From Hyphomicrobium sp. D-2 (GTDB lineage: Bacteria; Pseudomonadota; Alphaproteobacteria; Rhizobiales; Hyphomicrobiaceae), in NCBI RefSeq assembly GCF_029872155.1, contig NZ_JARXLA010000002.1:434001-498000 (forward strand): a stretch of 64,000 nt of DNA, in the 5' to 3' direction. Shown piece after piece: positions 11,200 to 20,743 of the stretch; within the stretch, counting starts at the first letter, position 1; each line of letters starts with the position of its first letter. Below the pieces are notes generated by a model that saw only the letters and a program-made list of their open reading frames with translations, did not search any database and was not told the origin of the DNA. The translations under genes and the position numbers were made by a program.

Positions 11200-12180
11200 T
11201 CAGGCCGGTTCCGTTGCGTGTATTTCGACTACGCCGGTCGCGGGTTCCATCACATAGACCATCAGATCGGGGCGCTCACGTTTCAGCCGGCCGGCCAGAC
11301 GCCGTCCCTCAGCCTCGTGGGCAGCATATTGCGCATCGCTCCAGTGCGGGTTTGAAAAATCCTCCATGTTGAACGAGGTGTCATAGCTCTGCGCCCAGTT
11401 CTTCAGGTCGGCGCGCAGGCCGTCAGAGAGTTCGATCATGTCCGGCGAGAAGCAGCCATAGCGATCCTCATCCAGCGCCCAAAGCGGATCACACTGATAG
11501 TCGCACATCAGCTTGATGCGCGTGCACTCATGGGCGGGCAGGGCCGGGCCGCTGTTGTATTCATCGCCGTTTTCTCCAGCACCGAAAGCTGCCAGCGGTG
11601 ATTTGGGCTTGGGCTGCCACCACAGCGTTTTGAATACATATCCGAGGTACAACACCAGCGCCGCAACAGTGACGAGCGCGGCGGTCTGGTTGAGAGCGGC
11701 AAGCGGCATCAGCCGTCCGTGCCAGGTGGCCCACACCACGAATGCAGTTGCCGCGAAATAGATAACAAACGCGTTTGTCGTCTGGCGGCGTCCGGTGGTG
11801 TCGGGCGGATTGTCGGCATCGAAATATCGCGGTGCGATGACATAGAGGTAGAACGCCTGTGCCAATGTCGACAGCGCGAAGATCCAGACGGCAGCTTCAA
11901 GTCCTGCAAGCAGCAGCACGCCGCCTAGAAAGACCAGCCCTGAAGCAGTAACCAGCCATGCGCTCTGGATGCGCTCAGGCATGCTGGTTTTTTTCATCGA
12001 GATGGCGGCGATGGCCTTGTCGAAGAATATCGACATCAGCCCGGCTCGGGTGCCGACCAATCCGGCGAACGCGTAAAAGGCGCCGATCACCTTGAGTGCG
12101 ATGTCCGTTATTTCCACGGCGAAAAATCCATAAATCAAAGCTGGCGTTCCAGCGTGTCGAGATGCTGCAAAACAATTCAT
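11200..12180 (-). CDS. Multi-pass membrane protein with C-terminal soluble domain, unrecognised
   Basis: I do not recognise a characterised family. The frame opens at 12246, but the first 22 residues are polar and Arg-rich. The ATG at 12180 (MNCFAASRH) is preferred, though no clear ribosome-binding site supports it. There are about five hydrophobic segments in the first 210 residues. A soluble C-terminal domain follows (HECTRIKLMCDYQCDPLW, then DLKNWAQSYDTSF and an Ala/Glu/Arg-rich helix). That end resembles small domains scattered in orphan bacterial proteins with Trp-rich, helical patterns (inference only). It stands between trpD and trpC, where no such gene is expected. Confidence 0.7.
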   Translation of the reverse strand: MNCFAASRHAGTPALIYGFFAVEITDIALKVIGAFYAFAGLVGTRAGLMSIFFDKAIAAISMKKTSMPERIQSAWLVTASGLVFLGGVLLLAGLEAAVWIFALSTLAQAFYLYVIAPRYFDADNPPDTTGRRQTTNAFVIYFAATAFVVWATWHGRLMPLAALNQTAALVTVAALVLYLGYVFKTLWWQPKPKSPLAAFGAGENGDEYNSGPALPAHECTRIKLMCDYQCDPLWALDEDRYGCFSPDMIELSDGLRADLKNWAQSYDTSFNMEDFSNPHWSDAQYAAHEAEGRRLAGRLKRERPDLMVYVMEPATGVVEIHATEPA

Positions 12181-12508
12181 CCGCCAGCGCGGCGCGAAAG
12201 TGATGCTAGAAAGATGGAGTTTTCGCGACGATATTGGCGTGCGCAATGCGTGCGCTGGGGCTGCGCTTGCCGCTGGCCGAGACTGCGAGTTCAGGCGACC
12301 CCCGTGCGGACATTGGTCTTGCCAGTGCAGCCGCCCTTAATACTTCCTTAAGCAACGCCGGGCGCTAAGCCGCATGGCCAACGCCCGGCGAATTGTTCAC
12401 GCCAACGGACGATTTGCATTCTATCGCGGCTTTGCCGCAATGGTACCGCATAAACGCCTTGCTTTCGCACCGGGGAAGCGATTGCGATCGATTGGAGGCT
12501 GGACGCGC
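12181..12508. other. Intergenic region between divergent genes
   Basis: These 328 bp separate the starts of the membrane protein (minus strand) and the exported protein (plus strand), both inserted in the trp cluster. The region must contain their promoters, but I see no confident -35/-10 pair, operator or RNA. The only clear signal is GGAGG at 12494-12498 ahead of the plus-strand gene. The upstream open frame from 12374 is likely non-coding. Confidence 0.4.
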
Positions 12509-13720
12509 ATGGCACGACGGATCTTCTTTGGGCGGCGCCCGGTCTCGCGTGTTGTGAGCGTTTGTCTCGGGCTGGCGCTGGGCGGTCCCGTGTTCGCCAC
12601 GACGGCCTTTGCGGTTGATGCTCCGGCGACGGAAGGCGATGCGCCGGCTCCGCTGAAGACGCATCTCGATGAGTACCGCGAACTGCTGGCCGCCCATAAT
12701 CGCGCTTGGGAAGACTACGAGAAGATCGCCGCGCCCTACTGGCAGTCGGTGACGGAAAAGCGTTCGCGCCGGCGGACCAAGATGGCCAACGGTCTGACCC
12801 TGACCGAGGCTGACTATGTGATGGAACAGCCGCCGGCATTTACCGGGCCGCCGAAGCCTGACAATCCACTCGCACCGAAAACAAAAAGTCCGATTCCCGA
12901 CGTGCAGGAGTTTCTTGCCGCGGCGAAGGCGGAATACGATTTCGAACCGGAGCGTCCGCAAAGCGAGGTCGCATTCAAGCGCGCCTATGCTCAGTTTGCA
13001 GCCGCCAAGGGTATTGAAGCGAAGGTTGCCGTAAAGATCTACGCGTTTGAAGCCGGTGGTGATGGCCAGCACGATATTCAGGCCGGGCGCGAGCACGATC
13101 CGAAGGGCAAGGTGATTTCAACGGCGCTGGGCTACAATCAGCTGCTCACCACCAACACGATTGGCCTGCTGGCGGAAGCTGGATCGGAATTTATCGGCAC
13201 GCTGAAGGAGAGCGCAGCTATTGCCGACGGACCGCGCAGGCAAGCGCTGGAACGCAAGATCGCCAACCTGAGAAAAATGGTGGCGTTTGCGCGCACGGTG
13301 CCGAACGACTGGAACGCGCACGGTCGGCTGGCCAGTACGCCGAAGGGTATCGGCGTGCACGCGCTCAACCTCGATATAGACATCGGTCCGATGCTGCAGA
13401 CACGTAAGCTGACCAACTCGATCAACTTCGCCAAGGCGAAGGGCTATGACGCGACGCTGACCGCCGCCGAGCTGGAAATGATGAACCTGACGGGAGACGG
13501 CAACGGCTTCGATATGCTGACGATGCCGCCGATACTGCGCGAGATCGTTCCGACGTCAAACTTTTTCCAGCGCGGCGGTTATGAGCGCAATCCGGTAGCC
13601 GCACGCAATAACACTGTGTCAAAGCTGCTGGCGGCGACGGACGAAAAGATGGAGCGCGAAATGCGCAAGCAGGGCGCCAAAGATCTTGCAGCCGCTTTCG
13701 ACGCTGTAGCGTTGCGCTAA
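12509..13720 (+). CDS. Exported protein with possible lysozyme-like domain, unknown function
   Basis: The ATG at 12509 follows GGAGG by ten bases and opens an Arg-rich n-region, a hydrophobic core and an AFA-type cleavage site near residue 35. This supports Sec export of a 403-residue protein. The mature part is charged and helical, without membrane segments. The segment KIYAFEAGGDGQHDIQAG followed by STALGYNQLL is reminiscent of the Glu-centred active-site region of lysozyme-like transglycosylases, with Glu181 the candidate catalytic residue. This is a hypothesis from pattern only. It runs against the surrounding trp genes and ends 84 bp before the trpD stop. Confidence 0.7.
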   Translation: MARRIFFGRRPVSRVVSVCLGLALGGPVFATTAFAVDAPATEGDAPAPLKTHLDEYRELLAAHNRAWEDYEKIAAPYWQSVTEKRSRRRTKMANGLTLTEADYVMEQPPAFTGPPKPDNPLAPKTKSPIPDVQEFLAAAKAEYDFEPERPQSEVAFKRAYAQFAAAKGIEAKVAVKIYAFEAGGDGQHDIQAGREHDPKGKVISTALGYNQLLTTNTIGLLAEAGSEFIGTLKESAAIADGPRRQALERKIANLRKMVAFARTVPNDWNAHGRLASTPKGIGVHALNLDIDIGPMLQTRKLTNSINFAKAKGYDATLTAAELEMMNLTGDGNGFDMLTMPPILREIVPTSNFFQRGGYERNPVAARNNTVSKLLAATDEKMEREMRKQGAKDLAAAFDAVALR

Positions 13721-13804
13721 GGCAGTGTTACCGATTGACGTGACGACGGGCGGAAGCCACCAAGTGCACGCGTTTTCGTTCGCGTGCACGCAATCACGAG
13801 CGGC

Positions 13805-14830
13805 TTACAGCACTTCGTTGGTGACGGCGACAAGCGTATCGAGTGCCCGCGCAGCAGCGCCGTCATCGATAGCGCGCGCTGCCCGTTCGGCGCCTTCGCG
13901 CAGGTCCGCCGCCTTGCCACCCACGATAAGCGCGGCGGCCGCATTCAGCAGCACGATATCGCGGAACGGCCCTTCTTCGCCCGCCAGCAGATTGCGGATT
14001 GCGGTGGCGTTCACACTGGCGTCACCGCCCTTCAGGTCAGCAAGGGTCGCCGATGGCAGACCAGCGTCCTCCGGCCCAACCTCAAAGGTGCGGATCTCGC
14101 CGTCCTTCAACTCGGTGATGCGCGTGCGGCCGGTGGTGGTGATTTCGTCGAGGCCGTCTGAGCCATGCACAACCCAGGCATGTTCCGAACCAAGGTTCCT
14201 TAGAACCTCAGCAACCGGCTCAGTCCAGGCTGCGTTGAAGACGCCGACGATCTGACGTTTCACCCGAGCGGGGTTTGCCAGCGGACCAATGAGATTGAAA
14301 ATGGTGCGGATGCCCAGTTCGCCGCGCGCGGCCGCCCAGTGCTTCATGGCCGAGTGATGCATCGGGGCCCACATGAAGCCAACGCCCGCCTGCGCAATCG
14401 AGCGCGAAATGACGATCGGCGAAACGTCGATCTTCACGCCGAGTGCAGTCAGAACATCGGATGCGCCGGAAAGTGACGACACCGCGCGGTTGCCGTGCTT
14501 GGCGATCGGGATGCCTGCACCGGCTGCAACGATGGCAGCGCACGTCGAGACGTTAAAGGTGTTGTGCCCGTCACCGCCCGTGCCCACGATGTCGACGGCG
14601 TTGGGTGGAGCTTCCACCGGCAGCATGCGCTCGCGCATCAGTTGGGCGGCGCCGGTGATCTCAGGGATGGTTTCGCCGCGCACGCGCAACGCCATCAGGA
14701 ACGCGGCCATCTGCACCGGCGTGGCAACGCCGGACATCATGGTTTCCAGCGCGTCCTTGATCTCGTCTTCGGTAAGGCTGGCGCCCGTCGCCACCTTCTG
14801 CATGAGGAGTTTCAGCTCGATGGCGGGCAT
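13805..14830 (-). CDS. trpD: Anthranilate phosphoribosyltransferase
   Basis: Transfers phosphoribose from PRPP to anthranilate, the second step of the tryptophan pathway. The protein has 341 residues. The PRPP-binding signature [17 protein letters not shown], the KHGNRAVSS motif and [11 protein letters not shown] are all present. It begins 28 bp after trpG on the same strand, so trpG and trpD are probably co-transcribed. Downstream, instead of trpC, there is a convergent foreign-looking gene. Confidence 0.97.
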   Translation of the reverse strand: MPAIELKLLMQKVATGASLTEDEIKDALETMMSGVATPVQMAAFLMALRVRGETIPEITGAAQLMRERMLPVEAPPNAVDIVGTGGDGHNTFNVSTCAAIVAAGAGIPIAKHGNRAVSSLSGASDVLTALGVKIDVSPIVISRSIAQAGVGFMWAPMHHSAMKHWAAARGELGIRTIFNLIGPLANPARVKRQIVGVFNAAWTEPVAEVLRNLGSEHAWVVHGSDGLDEITTTGRTRITELKDGEIRTFEVGPEDAGLPSATLADLKGGDASVNATAIRNLLAGEEGPFRDIVLLNAAAALIVGGKAADLREGAERAARAIDDGAAARALDTLVAVTNEVL

Positions 14831-14858
14831 GGCAAAGCCTTGAATTTCGTGTGGTGAA

Positions 14859-15473
14859 TTATGCGGCGGTGCGCGCGAAGGGCGTCTTGCGGCGGATAGG
14901 GTTCATGTCCGCAAGCTCAAGAAAATTGGCGAGCAGGGCGTGGCCCTGTTCGGATGCAATACTTTCGGGGTGGAACTGCACGCCGTGGACCGGATGGGTC
15001 TTGTGCTGCAGGCCCATGATGATGCCGTCCGACGTTTCCGCGGTGATTTCCAGCTCATCGGGCAGACTGGCGCGATCGACGATCAGCGAGTGATAGCGCG
15101 TAACCTCGAATTGCTCGGGCAGGCCCTTGAACACGCCCTTGTCCGAATGGTGGATGGTCGAAAGCTTGCCGTGCAGCGGCTCGGGCGCGCGGATCACCTT
15201 CCCGCCGTAGGCCTGACCGATGGATTGGTGACCAAGGCACACGCCCAGCAGCGGGATCTTGCCCTCGGCCTTGGCGATGAGATCCAGGCAGACGCCAGCT
15301 TCGTTGGGTGTGCACGGGCCGGGCGACAGCACGATGGCCTGCGGCTTGGCGGCGATCACCTCGTCGGCCGTAGCCTTGTCGTTGCGGATCACCTCGCACG
15401 GGGCACCCAGCTCGCCCAGGAAATGAACGAGATTGTAGGTGAAGCTGTCATAGTTATCGATGAGGATCAGCAT
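14859..15473 (-). CDS. trpG: Anthranilate synthase glutaminase subunit
   Basis: Class I glutamine amidotransferase that feeds ammonia to TrpE for anthranilate formation. The 204 residues include the catalytic triad: Cys79 in GVCLGHQ, and His168 and Glu170 in VQFHPESI. It is a free-standing subunit, unlike the fused TrpE-G of Rhizobium and Sinorhizobium. trpE lies 5.3 kb further upstream on the same strand, with three unrelated genes in between. The same protein could serve 4-amino-4-deoxychorismate synthase (PabA role); no pabB is visible. Confidence 0.95.
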   Translation of the reverse strand: MLILIDNYDSFTYNLVHFLGELGAPCEVIRNDKATADEVIAAKPQAIVLSPGPCTPNEAGVCLDLIAKAEGKIPLLGVCLGHQSIGQAYGGKVIRAPEPLHGKLSTIHHSDKGVFKGLPEQFEVTRYHSLIVDRASLPDELEITAETSDGIIMGLQHKTHPVHGVQFHPESIASEQGHALLANFLELADMNPIRRKTPFARTAA

Positions 15474-15598
15474 GGCTGTCTGCGCGTCCCTGGCCCATCG
15501 TGAGTGTCATCCGGTTGGAGAGGGTGTAGGGAGCGCACGGGGCAGCGTCAAGTAAATGGCGGCGCGCTAGCATGCCTGCCCACGCTCCAGCGGGCGGT

Positions 15599-16126
15599 TC
15601 AGGCAAGCATTGCCGGGGTTATGAACCGCTCCAGATTGCCGGCCCCGAAATCAACGTCGGACCACTCGGCTGCCGCGAAAGTCAGCACGGCCAGCGCACA
15701 GGTCGGATATTTCTCAGCCAGAAGCTTGCGCGCGTCAGCGTCTCCGCGGCCAGCGAGATCGGCGGCAAAATCCTCCATGCCGGGGTTGTGTCCCAGCACC
15801 ATGATACGGGAAGGCGCTGGGCTGCGTGATGCAACCGAGCGAACCTGAGCCAGCAGTTCCTCCGGCGTGGCCATGTAGATGGCCTCGGTGAACACAACCT
15901 CAGGGTGGGGTTCCGGCCACGATTCCAGCACCAGATCGAGGGTTTGCCGGGTGCGTGTCGCCGATGAGCACAGCACCAGCTCCGGCACCAGCCCCAGATG
16001 GGCAATCTCGGCCCCCATGCGCGGGGCAGCCTTCTGTCCGCGCTTGGCCAGCGGCCGGTCGAAATCGGCATCGGCCGGGTTGTCCCAGCTTGATTTGGCG
16101 TGACGGAGCAGCATCAGAGTCAGCAT
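15599..16126 (-). CDS. SixA-like phosphohistidine phosphatase
   Basis: Histidine phosphatase superfamily (phosphoglycerate mutase-like fold), 175 residues. The catalytic RHG-type motif is LRHAKSSWD with Arg8 and His9 at the very N-terminus. The second His is in VLGHNPGMEDF. SixA proteins remove phosphate from histidine in phosphorelay or PTS proteins; the substrate here is unknown. It lies 125 bp upstream of trpG on the same strand but is not functionally linked to tryptophan synthesis. Confidence 0.85.
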   Translation of the reverse strand: MLTLMLLRHAKSSWDNPADADFDRPLAKRGQKAAPRMGAEIAHLGLVPELVLCSSATRTRQTLDLVLESWPEPHPEVVFTEAIYMATPEELLAQVRSVASRSPAPSRIMVLGHNPGMEDFAADLAGRGDADARKLLAEKYPTCALAVLTFAAAEWSDVDFGAGNLERFITPAMLA

Positions 16127-16319
16127 GGCCAGACGATGCCGCCACTTCGCGTGGCGATCAAGATGCGCGGGCGCAAAGCCGTGTGAATGTTAATCGTGAC
16201 AGTGGATCTCGAAATTGTGTGGCGCGATCACGACATAACTACGCCATTTCACGGACTAAACTGAGGGCCGGCGCCGTTGGCGTCAGTCGCATTTGCGGCC
16301 CGGGTGGGCTGGGGGAAGC

Positions 16320-17603
16320 ATGTTCCGCGTCATCGGTCTCACCATCGGGCTTGCTCGCGCCCGTGCGCGGTCCATAGCTGTTGCCTGCCAGCTTCCGCGC
16401 GCCTGGGCGGCGGCGCTGTCTGTTGTTGTAGCGGTGGTCGTGGTTGCGGGCTGCGCATCCACCAGCCGTCTGCCTGCGGTGCCGCTGTCGCTGGCGGCCG
16501 ACGCCATTCCACTCGATATCCCGGATGCCCGCTTCTATGCGGATACAGATACCGACCGCATCTCAAAGTTGGCCACGCGCTCCTATCAGCGCGCCAAGGC
16601 CGCTGGTCTCGTCGGCCATGACGGCGACGCTTATCAGCCGCATACAACGCGGGCGTTTCTGGCCATATCCGGCGGCGGCGATGACGGCGCCTATGGCGCT
16701 GGCTTGCTGACGGGATGGAGCGAACGCGGCGATCGCCCGAACTTCGCGGTGGTCACCGGCGTGTCCACCGGCGCTCTGTCGGCACCGTTCGTGTTCCTTG
16801 GCTCGGAATACGATCGGCAACTCAAAAGCATGTACACGGAGACCAGCCCGGGCGACATCTTCCGGCCGCGGACATTCATGGCGGCTGTGGCTGACGACGC
16901 GATGGCGGATTCGACGCCGCTGCGTGAACGCATCGATGGCTATGTCGATCAGCGGATGGTGCGACGTCTGGCTGAGGAGTACGGCAAAGGCCGCATACTG
17001 CTGATCCTCACCACCAATCTCGATCAGGGCCGCTCGGTGATCTGGAACATCGGCGCCATTGCCTCAAGCGATCATCCCCGCGCGCGGTTGCTGATTGTCG
17101 ATATTCTGCTGGCCTCGGCCGCCGTGCCGGGCGTTTTCCCGCCGGTGATGATCAACATCGCGATTGATGGCCGCGACTATCAGGAAATGCACGTTGATGG
17201 CGGCGCGATTGCGCAGGCGTTTCTGTATCCGCCGTCGTTCAATCTCAAGGCCAAGCTGAAGGAGCTGGGGGTGAAAGGTGCGCGCCCCGCAGCGTATGTG
17301 ATCCGTAATGGCCGACTTTATCGCCCTGAGGAAAATGTGGATCGACAAACCCTGAAGATTGCGCAGCAGGCCATTTCCACCATGACCGCATCAAGCGCGG
17401 TCAACGACATCTATCGCATGTACATGACCACGAAGCGCGACGGCATCGATTTCAAATTGGCTTACATCGAAGACGACTTTGGACTGCCGTACAAAGGGCC
17501 ATTCGACCGCGATTACATGAACGCGCTGTTTGAATATGGCTACCGCGTCGGTCGCGAAGGCTACCGCTGGCATAGTACGCCGCCGAACTACATCGAAGAG
17601 TGA
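16320..17603 (+). CDS. Patatin-like phospholipase lipoprotein
   Basis: Predicted lipid acyl hydrolase with a Ser-Asp dyad. The ATG at 16320 follows a GGGGGA ribosome-binding site and gives 427 residues. A hydrophobic segment ends in a lipobox VVAGC (Cys45), so the protein is probably lipid-anchored. The patatin motifs are in order: oxyanion loop SGGGDDGAYGAG (about 117-128), nucleophile Ser149 in GVSTG, and Asp293 in the DGG motif. The C-terminal region after residue 300 has no motif I recognise. It is divergent from the sixA-like gene. Substrate and membrane face are unknown. Confidence 0.88.
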   Translation: MFRVIGLTIGLARARARSIAVACQLPRAWAAALSVVVAVVVVAGCASTSRLPAVPLSLAADAIPLDIPDARFYADTDTDRISKLATRSYQRAKAAGLVGHDGDAYQPHTTRAFLAISGGGDDGAYGAGLLTGWSERGDRPNFAVVTGVSTGALSAPFVFLGSEYDRQLKSMYTETSPGDIFRPRTFMAAVADDAMADSTPLRERIDGYVDQRMVRRLAEEYGKGRILLILTTNLDQGRSVIWNIGAIASSDHPRARLLIVDILLASAAVPGVFPPVMINIAIDGRDYQEMHVDGGAIAQAFLYPPSFNLKAKLKELGVKGARPAAYVIRNGRLYRPEENVDRQTLKIAQQAISTMTASSAVNDIYRMYMTTKRDGIDFKLAYIEDDFGLPYKGPFDRDYMNALFEYGYRVGREGYRWHSTPPNYIEE

Positions 17604-17674
17604 CAACGTCGTACGTTCCATCGGGCTGCACCTGGGTGGCGCAGTTCGTGCCGTGCCGTGACGGCAACACGATG

Positions 17675-20587
17675 TCAGAAGCTGGCGCTGCCGCGGATGC
17701 CGATGGAGTGAATCTGCGTCGTCTCGCCGAGCTGCGCATCGTAGTTGATGCGTAGCGTGTCGTTGTTGGCGTTGATGACCTCCAGCCCCGCACCGACGAT
17801 CCCCATCGCCTGATCCTGCCGTGTCATGATCGTGAAGGGGCCAACGCCCGCAGGCGCCTGGGTAAAGCCGGCGGAGAGTGCGAAGTCGTCGTCCGAGTAC
17901 CAGATTGCACCGCCGCGCACGAGCGGTCGCACCAGCGTGCCGTTCGAGAGCCAGAACTCCGATCCTACTTCAACCGTCGGCACGATAGAAAATACGGTCT
18001 GGCTTGCGCTATGCACGGTTAGGCCCGCACCGCCACCACCGCTCTCGGTGAAACCATCCAGCGCGATGTGCGTGAGGTTCATATCAAGGATCGGCTTCCA
18101 GAACAGATCCGGCGAACCGAGCACGTAGGCGGCGCGCACACCGCCATTGATGAAGCCATAGTCCGCGGTGCCGTCAGCCGTTGCGGCAAAGCCGCCGAAT
18201 GCCAGCGGGCGTGTGGTATCGTAACTTGCGCCGCCGCCGCTCAGTGTTGCAGCCAGCAGCAGCGATCCCGGATTGTACTTCAGCGCCACGCCTGCCTGTC
18301 CAAGCGCACCGTCACTGGTAGCATGGGTGGCGGAGGAGCTGCTGCTTTGCTGGTAGCCACCCGCAAAGCCAAGCCGCCACACGTCATCCAGCGCAACCTG
18401 CACGCCAGCAGTGAACATTCCCGCCGTGTCCTGATAGCCGATCTGGTCGCGCGTTGTACCGCTGTTCAGGAACCGTGCGCTGGCGCCAGCCCACAGGCAC
18501 TGTCCTTCGCGAATGATGGAAGCAGTGTCAGAGCCGTTGACGCGGCAGGAAAGCATGCTGTTCGCGAACGCAAGGTTGGCATAAAGCGTTGCGATCTGTG
18601 CATCGGTGTAAAGCTCAGGCGAAAGCTGGTCGAGCGCGTTGCGGTAGCCGTCGATATCGCCCGTATTCAGAAGACCGAGCAGTACCGGCGCTACGCCGCC
18701 CGAACCCGCCTCAAACACGCTCTGCAGGTTGCGGGCAATTGCGCGCTGGTTCGGATTGAGAACGCCGACGTCAGAGAAATCGATGCTGTAGCTCAGCAGC
18801 AGATCGTCGCCCACGAACTCAAGCGCCGCTCTGGCAACAGGGCTGGCGATCAAACCAAGGCCGTCGTCCGTCAAACCGCCCAGGGCCGAGAGAATGGTGA
18901 ATGTTTGCGCGGCTGCCAACGGGACGCTTTTAAACCGAGCCTCGACCTTTCCGGCCAGCACAGCCGAACCTGTAACGCCGAGTGCGTCGTTGGTCGTCAG
19001 TGGTCCGCCGGTTGAAGCCGGGTCGAGGTCGACGGCGTAGACGCCCGTTGCGGTTTGGACCAGGTCTCCGCCAACAATGGTTATCTGGACGCTTCCACGT
19101 CCACCGGGTGCGATCGTACCTTCGTTCGTCACCGTTGCCGCCGTCACTGTGTCGGCCGTATTCAGCACGCCGCTGACAAGGTTGGAGATGCTTCCAACCG
19201 GCGCAAAACCATCCGCAATAACGATGTCGCCGTTGATGGTGCCGTAGTTTTGCATCGAAGCGGCAGGGCTGATGATGTCGACGGCACCGCCGCCACCGTA
19301 AGCGGAGATCGTGCCGAAATTTATTAGCAGGGCGTCGGTGGCGGAATCCATCATGACCGCCGAACAACATGCGCCACCGACAATTGAGCCGCTGTTCAGG
19401 ACGATCGCGCCGGCGTTGCCTGACACGAAAATGCCTGCGGAGCCGAGGCCGGTTGCTGCGATAGTGCCCGCATTGGCAGCCGCTGCAGTACCCGTTGCCG
19501 AGAACGCATACATGCCATCGGCCGTGTCGCCGGTTGTAATGATTGTTCCGCCATTGGCTACTGCGACATCGCCAGATAGGGCCTCGGCCCAGATACCAGC
19601 GGAATTATCACCTGCGGTGGTGATATTGCCTGTTGAAATAACGCCAGACCCTTGCTGGCTCGCAACACGAATGCCTTCGGCGGTATTGCCCTGCGTAGAA
19701 ATGTTGGCGCTCGAGTTGACCAACCCGACGTTGGTGGCCTCGATGAAGATGCCGACTGCATCATCGCTCAATGTCGTGATTGAACCGGCGGCATTGACGA
19801 TCGCTGAGCCGCCCAGCGTCTGCGCCACCAGCCCCATGCTGGCGATGCCCGACGTGCTGATCTGACCTGCCATATTGACGAAGATGTCGGATGCGGCGGC
19901 GGTGTAGACGCCGAGCGAATCGTTACCGGACGTAGTCAAGTCGCCGGCGATGTTGAGCACAATCACGCCTATGGCGCTGGTGGCACGCACCGCATCGGAA
20001 TCGTTGCCGAGTACCGTGATCGCACCGGCGTAATTGAGGTTAAGGTCGCCATTCGCCGTGCTGGCAACGATGCCGTGGGCGAAGTTTCCACTGGTCGCGA
20101 TCTTGCCAGCAACGGAGGCATCAAGCGTGCTGTTGACGCCCAATGCGGCTACCAGAATGCCGCTGGCATTCGCAGTCGAAATGGAATGCGAACCGAGCGC
20201 GACATCGAGAACGACGTTAGTGCTGCTGGTGAAGAAAATACCGGCCGTGCTGGACGCAGGCGTGATGTTGGACGTCAGCGCGAAAACGTTCAGCGTCTCG
20301 AATGGCCCGGCGCCGTTGATGAGCGATATGCCGCCACTGTGATTGCCGGTGCAATTGACGACGGAGGGATCTGCCCCGACATGACATCCGGCCGGTGGAA
20401 CCTGCGCTGCAGCGGGTGATGCGTTCAGTGCAATGAGAGCACAGCAAATGCCAGCTAAGCCCGTTATCCGCGTGATGTGTAAGCTTGCATCGTTAGGCAA
20501 GCGGCTGTCGACGGAAAGTGGGGGCCGGGCATGCGCCACGTGTAAAATCCTCGCGTGGAAGAATGGCACGCGAAACACGATTTCCAA
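17675..20587 (-). CDS. Autotransporter with tandem-repeat passenger
   Basis: Full-length type Va-like autotransporter of 970 residues. An extended N-terminus of about 40 residues precedes a hydrophobic signal segment ending in SPAAA-Q near residue 61; a TTG at residue 30 is an alternative start. The passenger holds about ten degenerate repeats of 26-27 residues (about 139-405), then a Cys-Cys (407-408) and a beta-helical tail. A linker region with LDQLSPELYTDAQIA leads into a C-terminal beta-barrel from about residue 680 to the terminal Phe (GSASF). The passenger is probably a surface beta-helix. No protease or adhesin motif is visible. It separates trpE from trpG. Confidence 0.92.
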   Translation of the reverse strand: MEIVFRVPFFHARILHVAHARPPLSVDSRLPNDASLHITRITGLAGICCALIALNASPAAAQVPPAGCHVGADPSVVNCTGNHSGGISLINGAGPFETLNVFALTSNITPASSTAGIFFTSSTNVVLDVALGSHSISTANASGILVAALGVNSTLDASVAGKIATSGNFAHGIVASTANGDLNLNYAGAITVLGNDSDAVRATSAIGVIVLNIAGDLTTSGNDSLGVYTAAASDIFVNMAGQISTSGIASMGLVAQTLGGSAIVNAAGSITTLSDDAVGIFIEATNVGLVNSSANISTQGNTAEGIRVASQQGSGVISTGNITTAGDNSAGIWAEALSGDVAVANGGTIITTGDTADGMYAFSATGTAAAANAGTIAATGLGSAGIFVSGNAGAIVLNSGSIVGGACCSAVMMDSATDALLINFGTISAYGGGGAVDIISPAASMQNYGTINGDIVIADGFAPVGSISNLVSGVLNTADTVTAATVTNEGTIAPGGRGSVQITIVGGDLVQTATGVYAVDLDPASTGGPLTTNDALGVTGSAVLAGKVEARFKSVPLAAAQTFTILSALGGLTDDGLGLIASPVARAALEFVGDDLLLSYSIDFSDVGVLNPNQRAIARNLQSVFEAGSGGVAPVLLGLLNTGDIDGYRNALDQLSPELYTDAQIATLYANLAFANSMLSCRVNGSDTASIIREGQCLWAGASARFLNSGTTRDQIGYQDTAGMFTAGVQVALDDVWRLGFAGGYQQSSSSSATHATSDGALGQAGVALKYNPGSLLLAATLSGGGASYDTTRPLAFGGFAATADGTADYGFINGGVRAAYVLGSPDLFWKPILDMNLTHIALDGFTESGGGGAGLTVHSASQTVFSIVPTVEVGSEFWLSNGTLVRPLVRGGAIWYSDDDFALSAGFTQAPAGVGPFTIMTRQDQAMGIVGAGLEVINANNDTLRINYDAQLGETTQIHSIGIRGSASF
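19373..20173 (-). repeat. About ten 26-27-residue passenger repeats
   Basis: Within the 970-residue autotransporter, residues about 139-405 repeat the pattern T-x-G-(N/D)-x-S-x-G-(I/V)-x-(A/V), then a variable part, then N-x-(A/G)-G-x-I-T-T. Examples begin GNDSLGVYTA, GNTAEGIRVA, GDNSAGIWAE and GDTADGMYAF. The regular spacing fits one coil or strand-turn set of a beta-helix per unit. The copies are diverged at the DNA level. Confidence 0.75.
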
Positions 20588-20743
20588 TCAAGACAATATC
20601 GGCGAGGCCGCTAAGCGGTCCTCGATCCGGTGTTGTTAGTACGATTCGTACCGCTGTTGTCAGACGTCGGACTTAACCCACGGTGAGTATCGCCAAAAGG
20701 CTGGCGGCGCGGGTGCGATTCGCAATGAGGCTGAGCGTCAGGC

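Noticed and set aside
15599-20587. SixA-like, patatin and autotransporter genes as a tryptophan-linked module
   Set aside because: They use mixed strands, have unrelated predicted functions and share no regulatory signal; proximity to trp genes is probably incidental.
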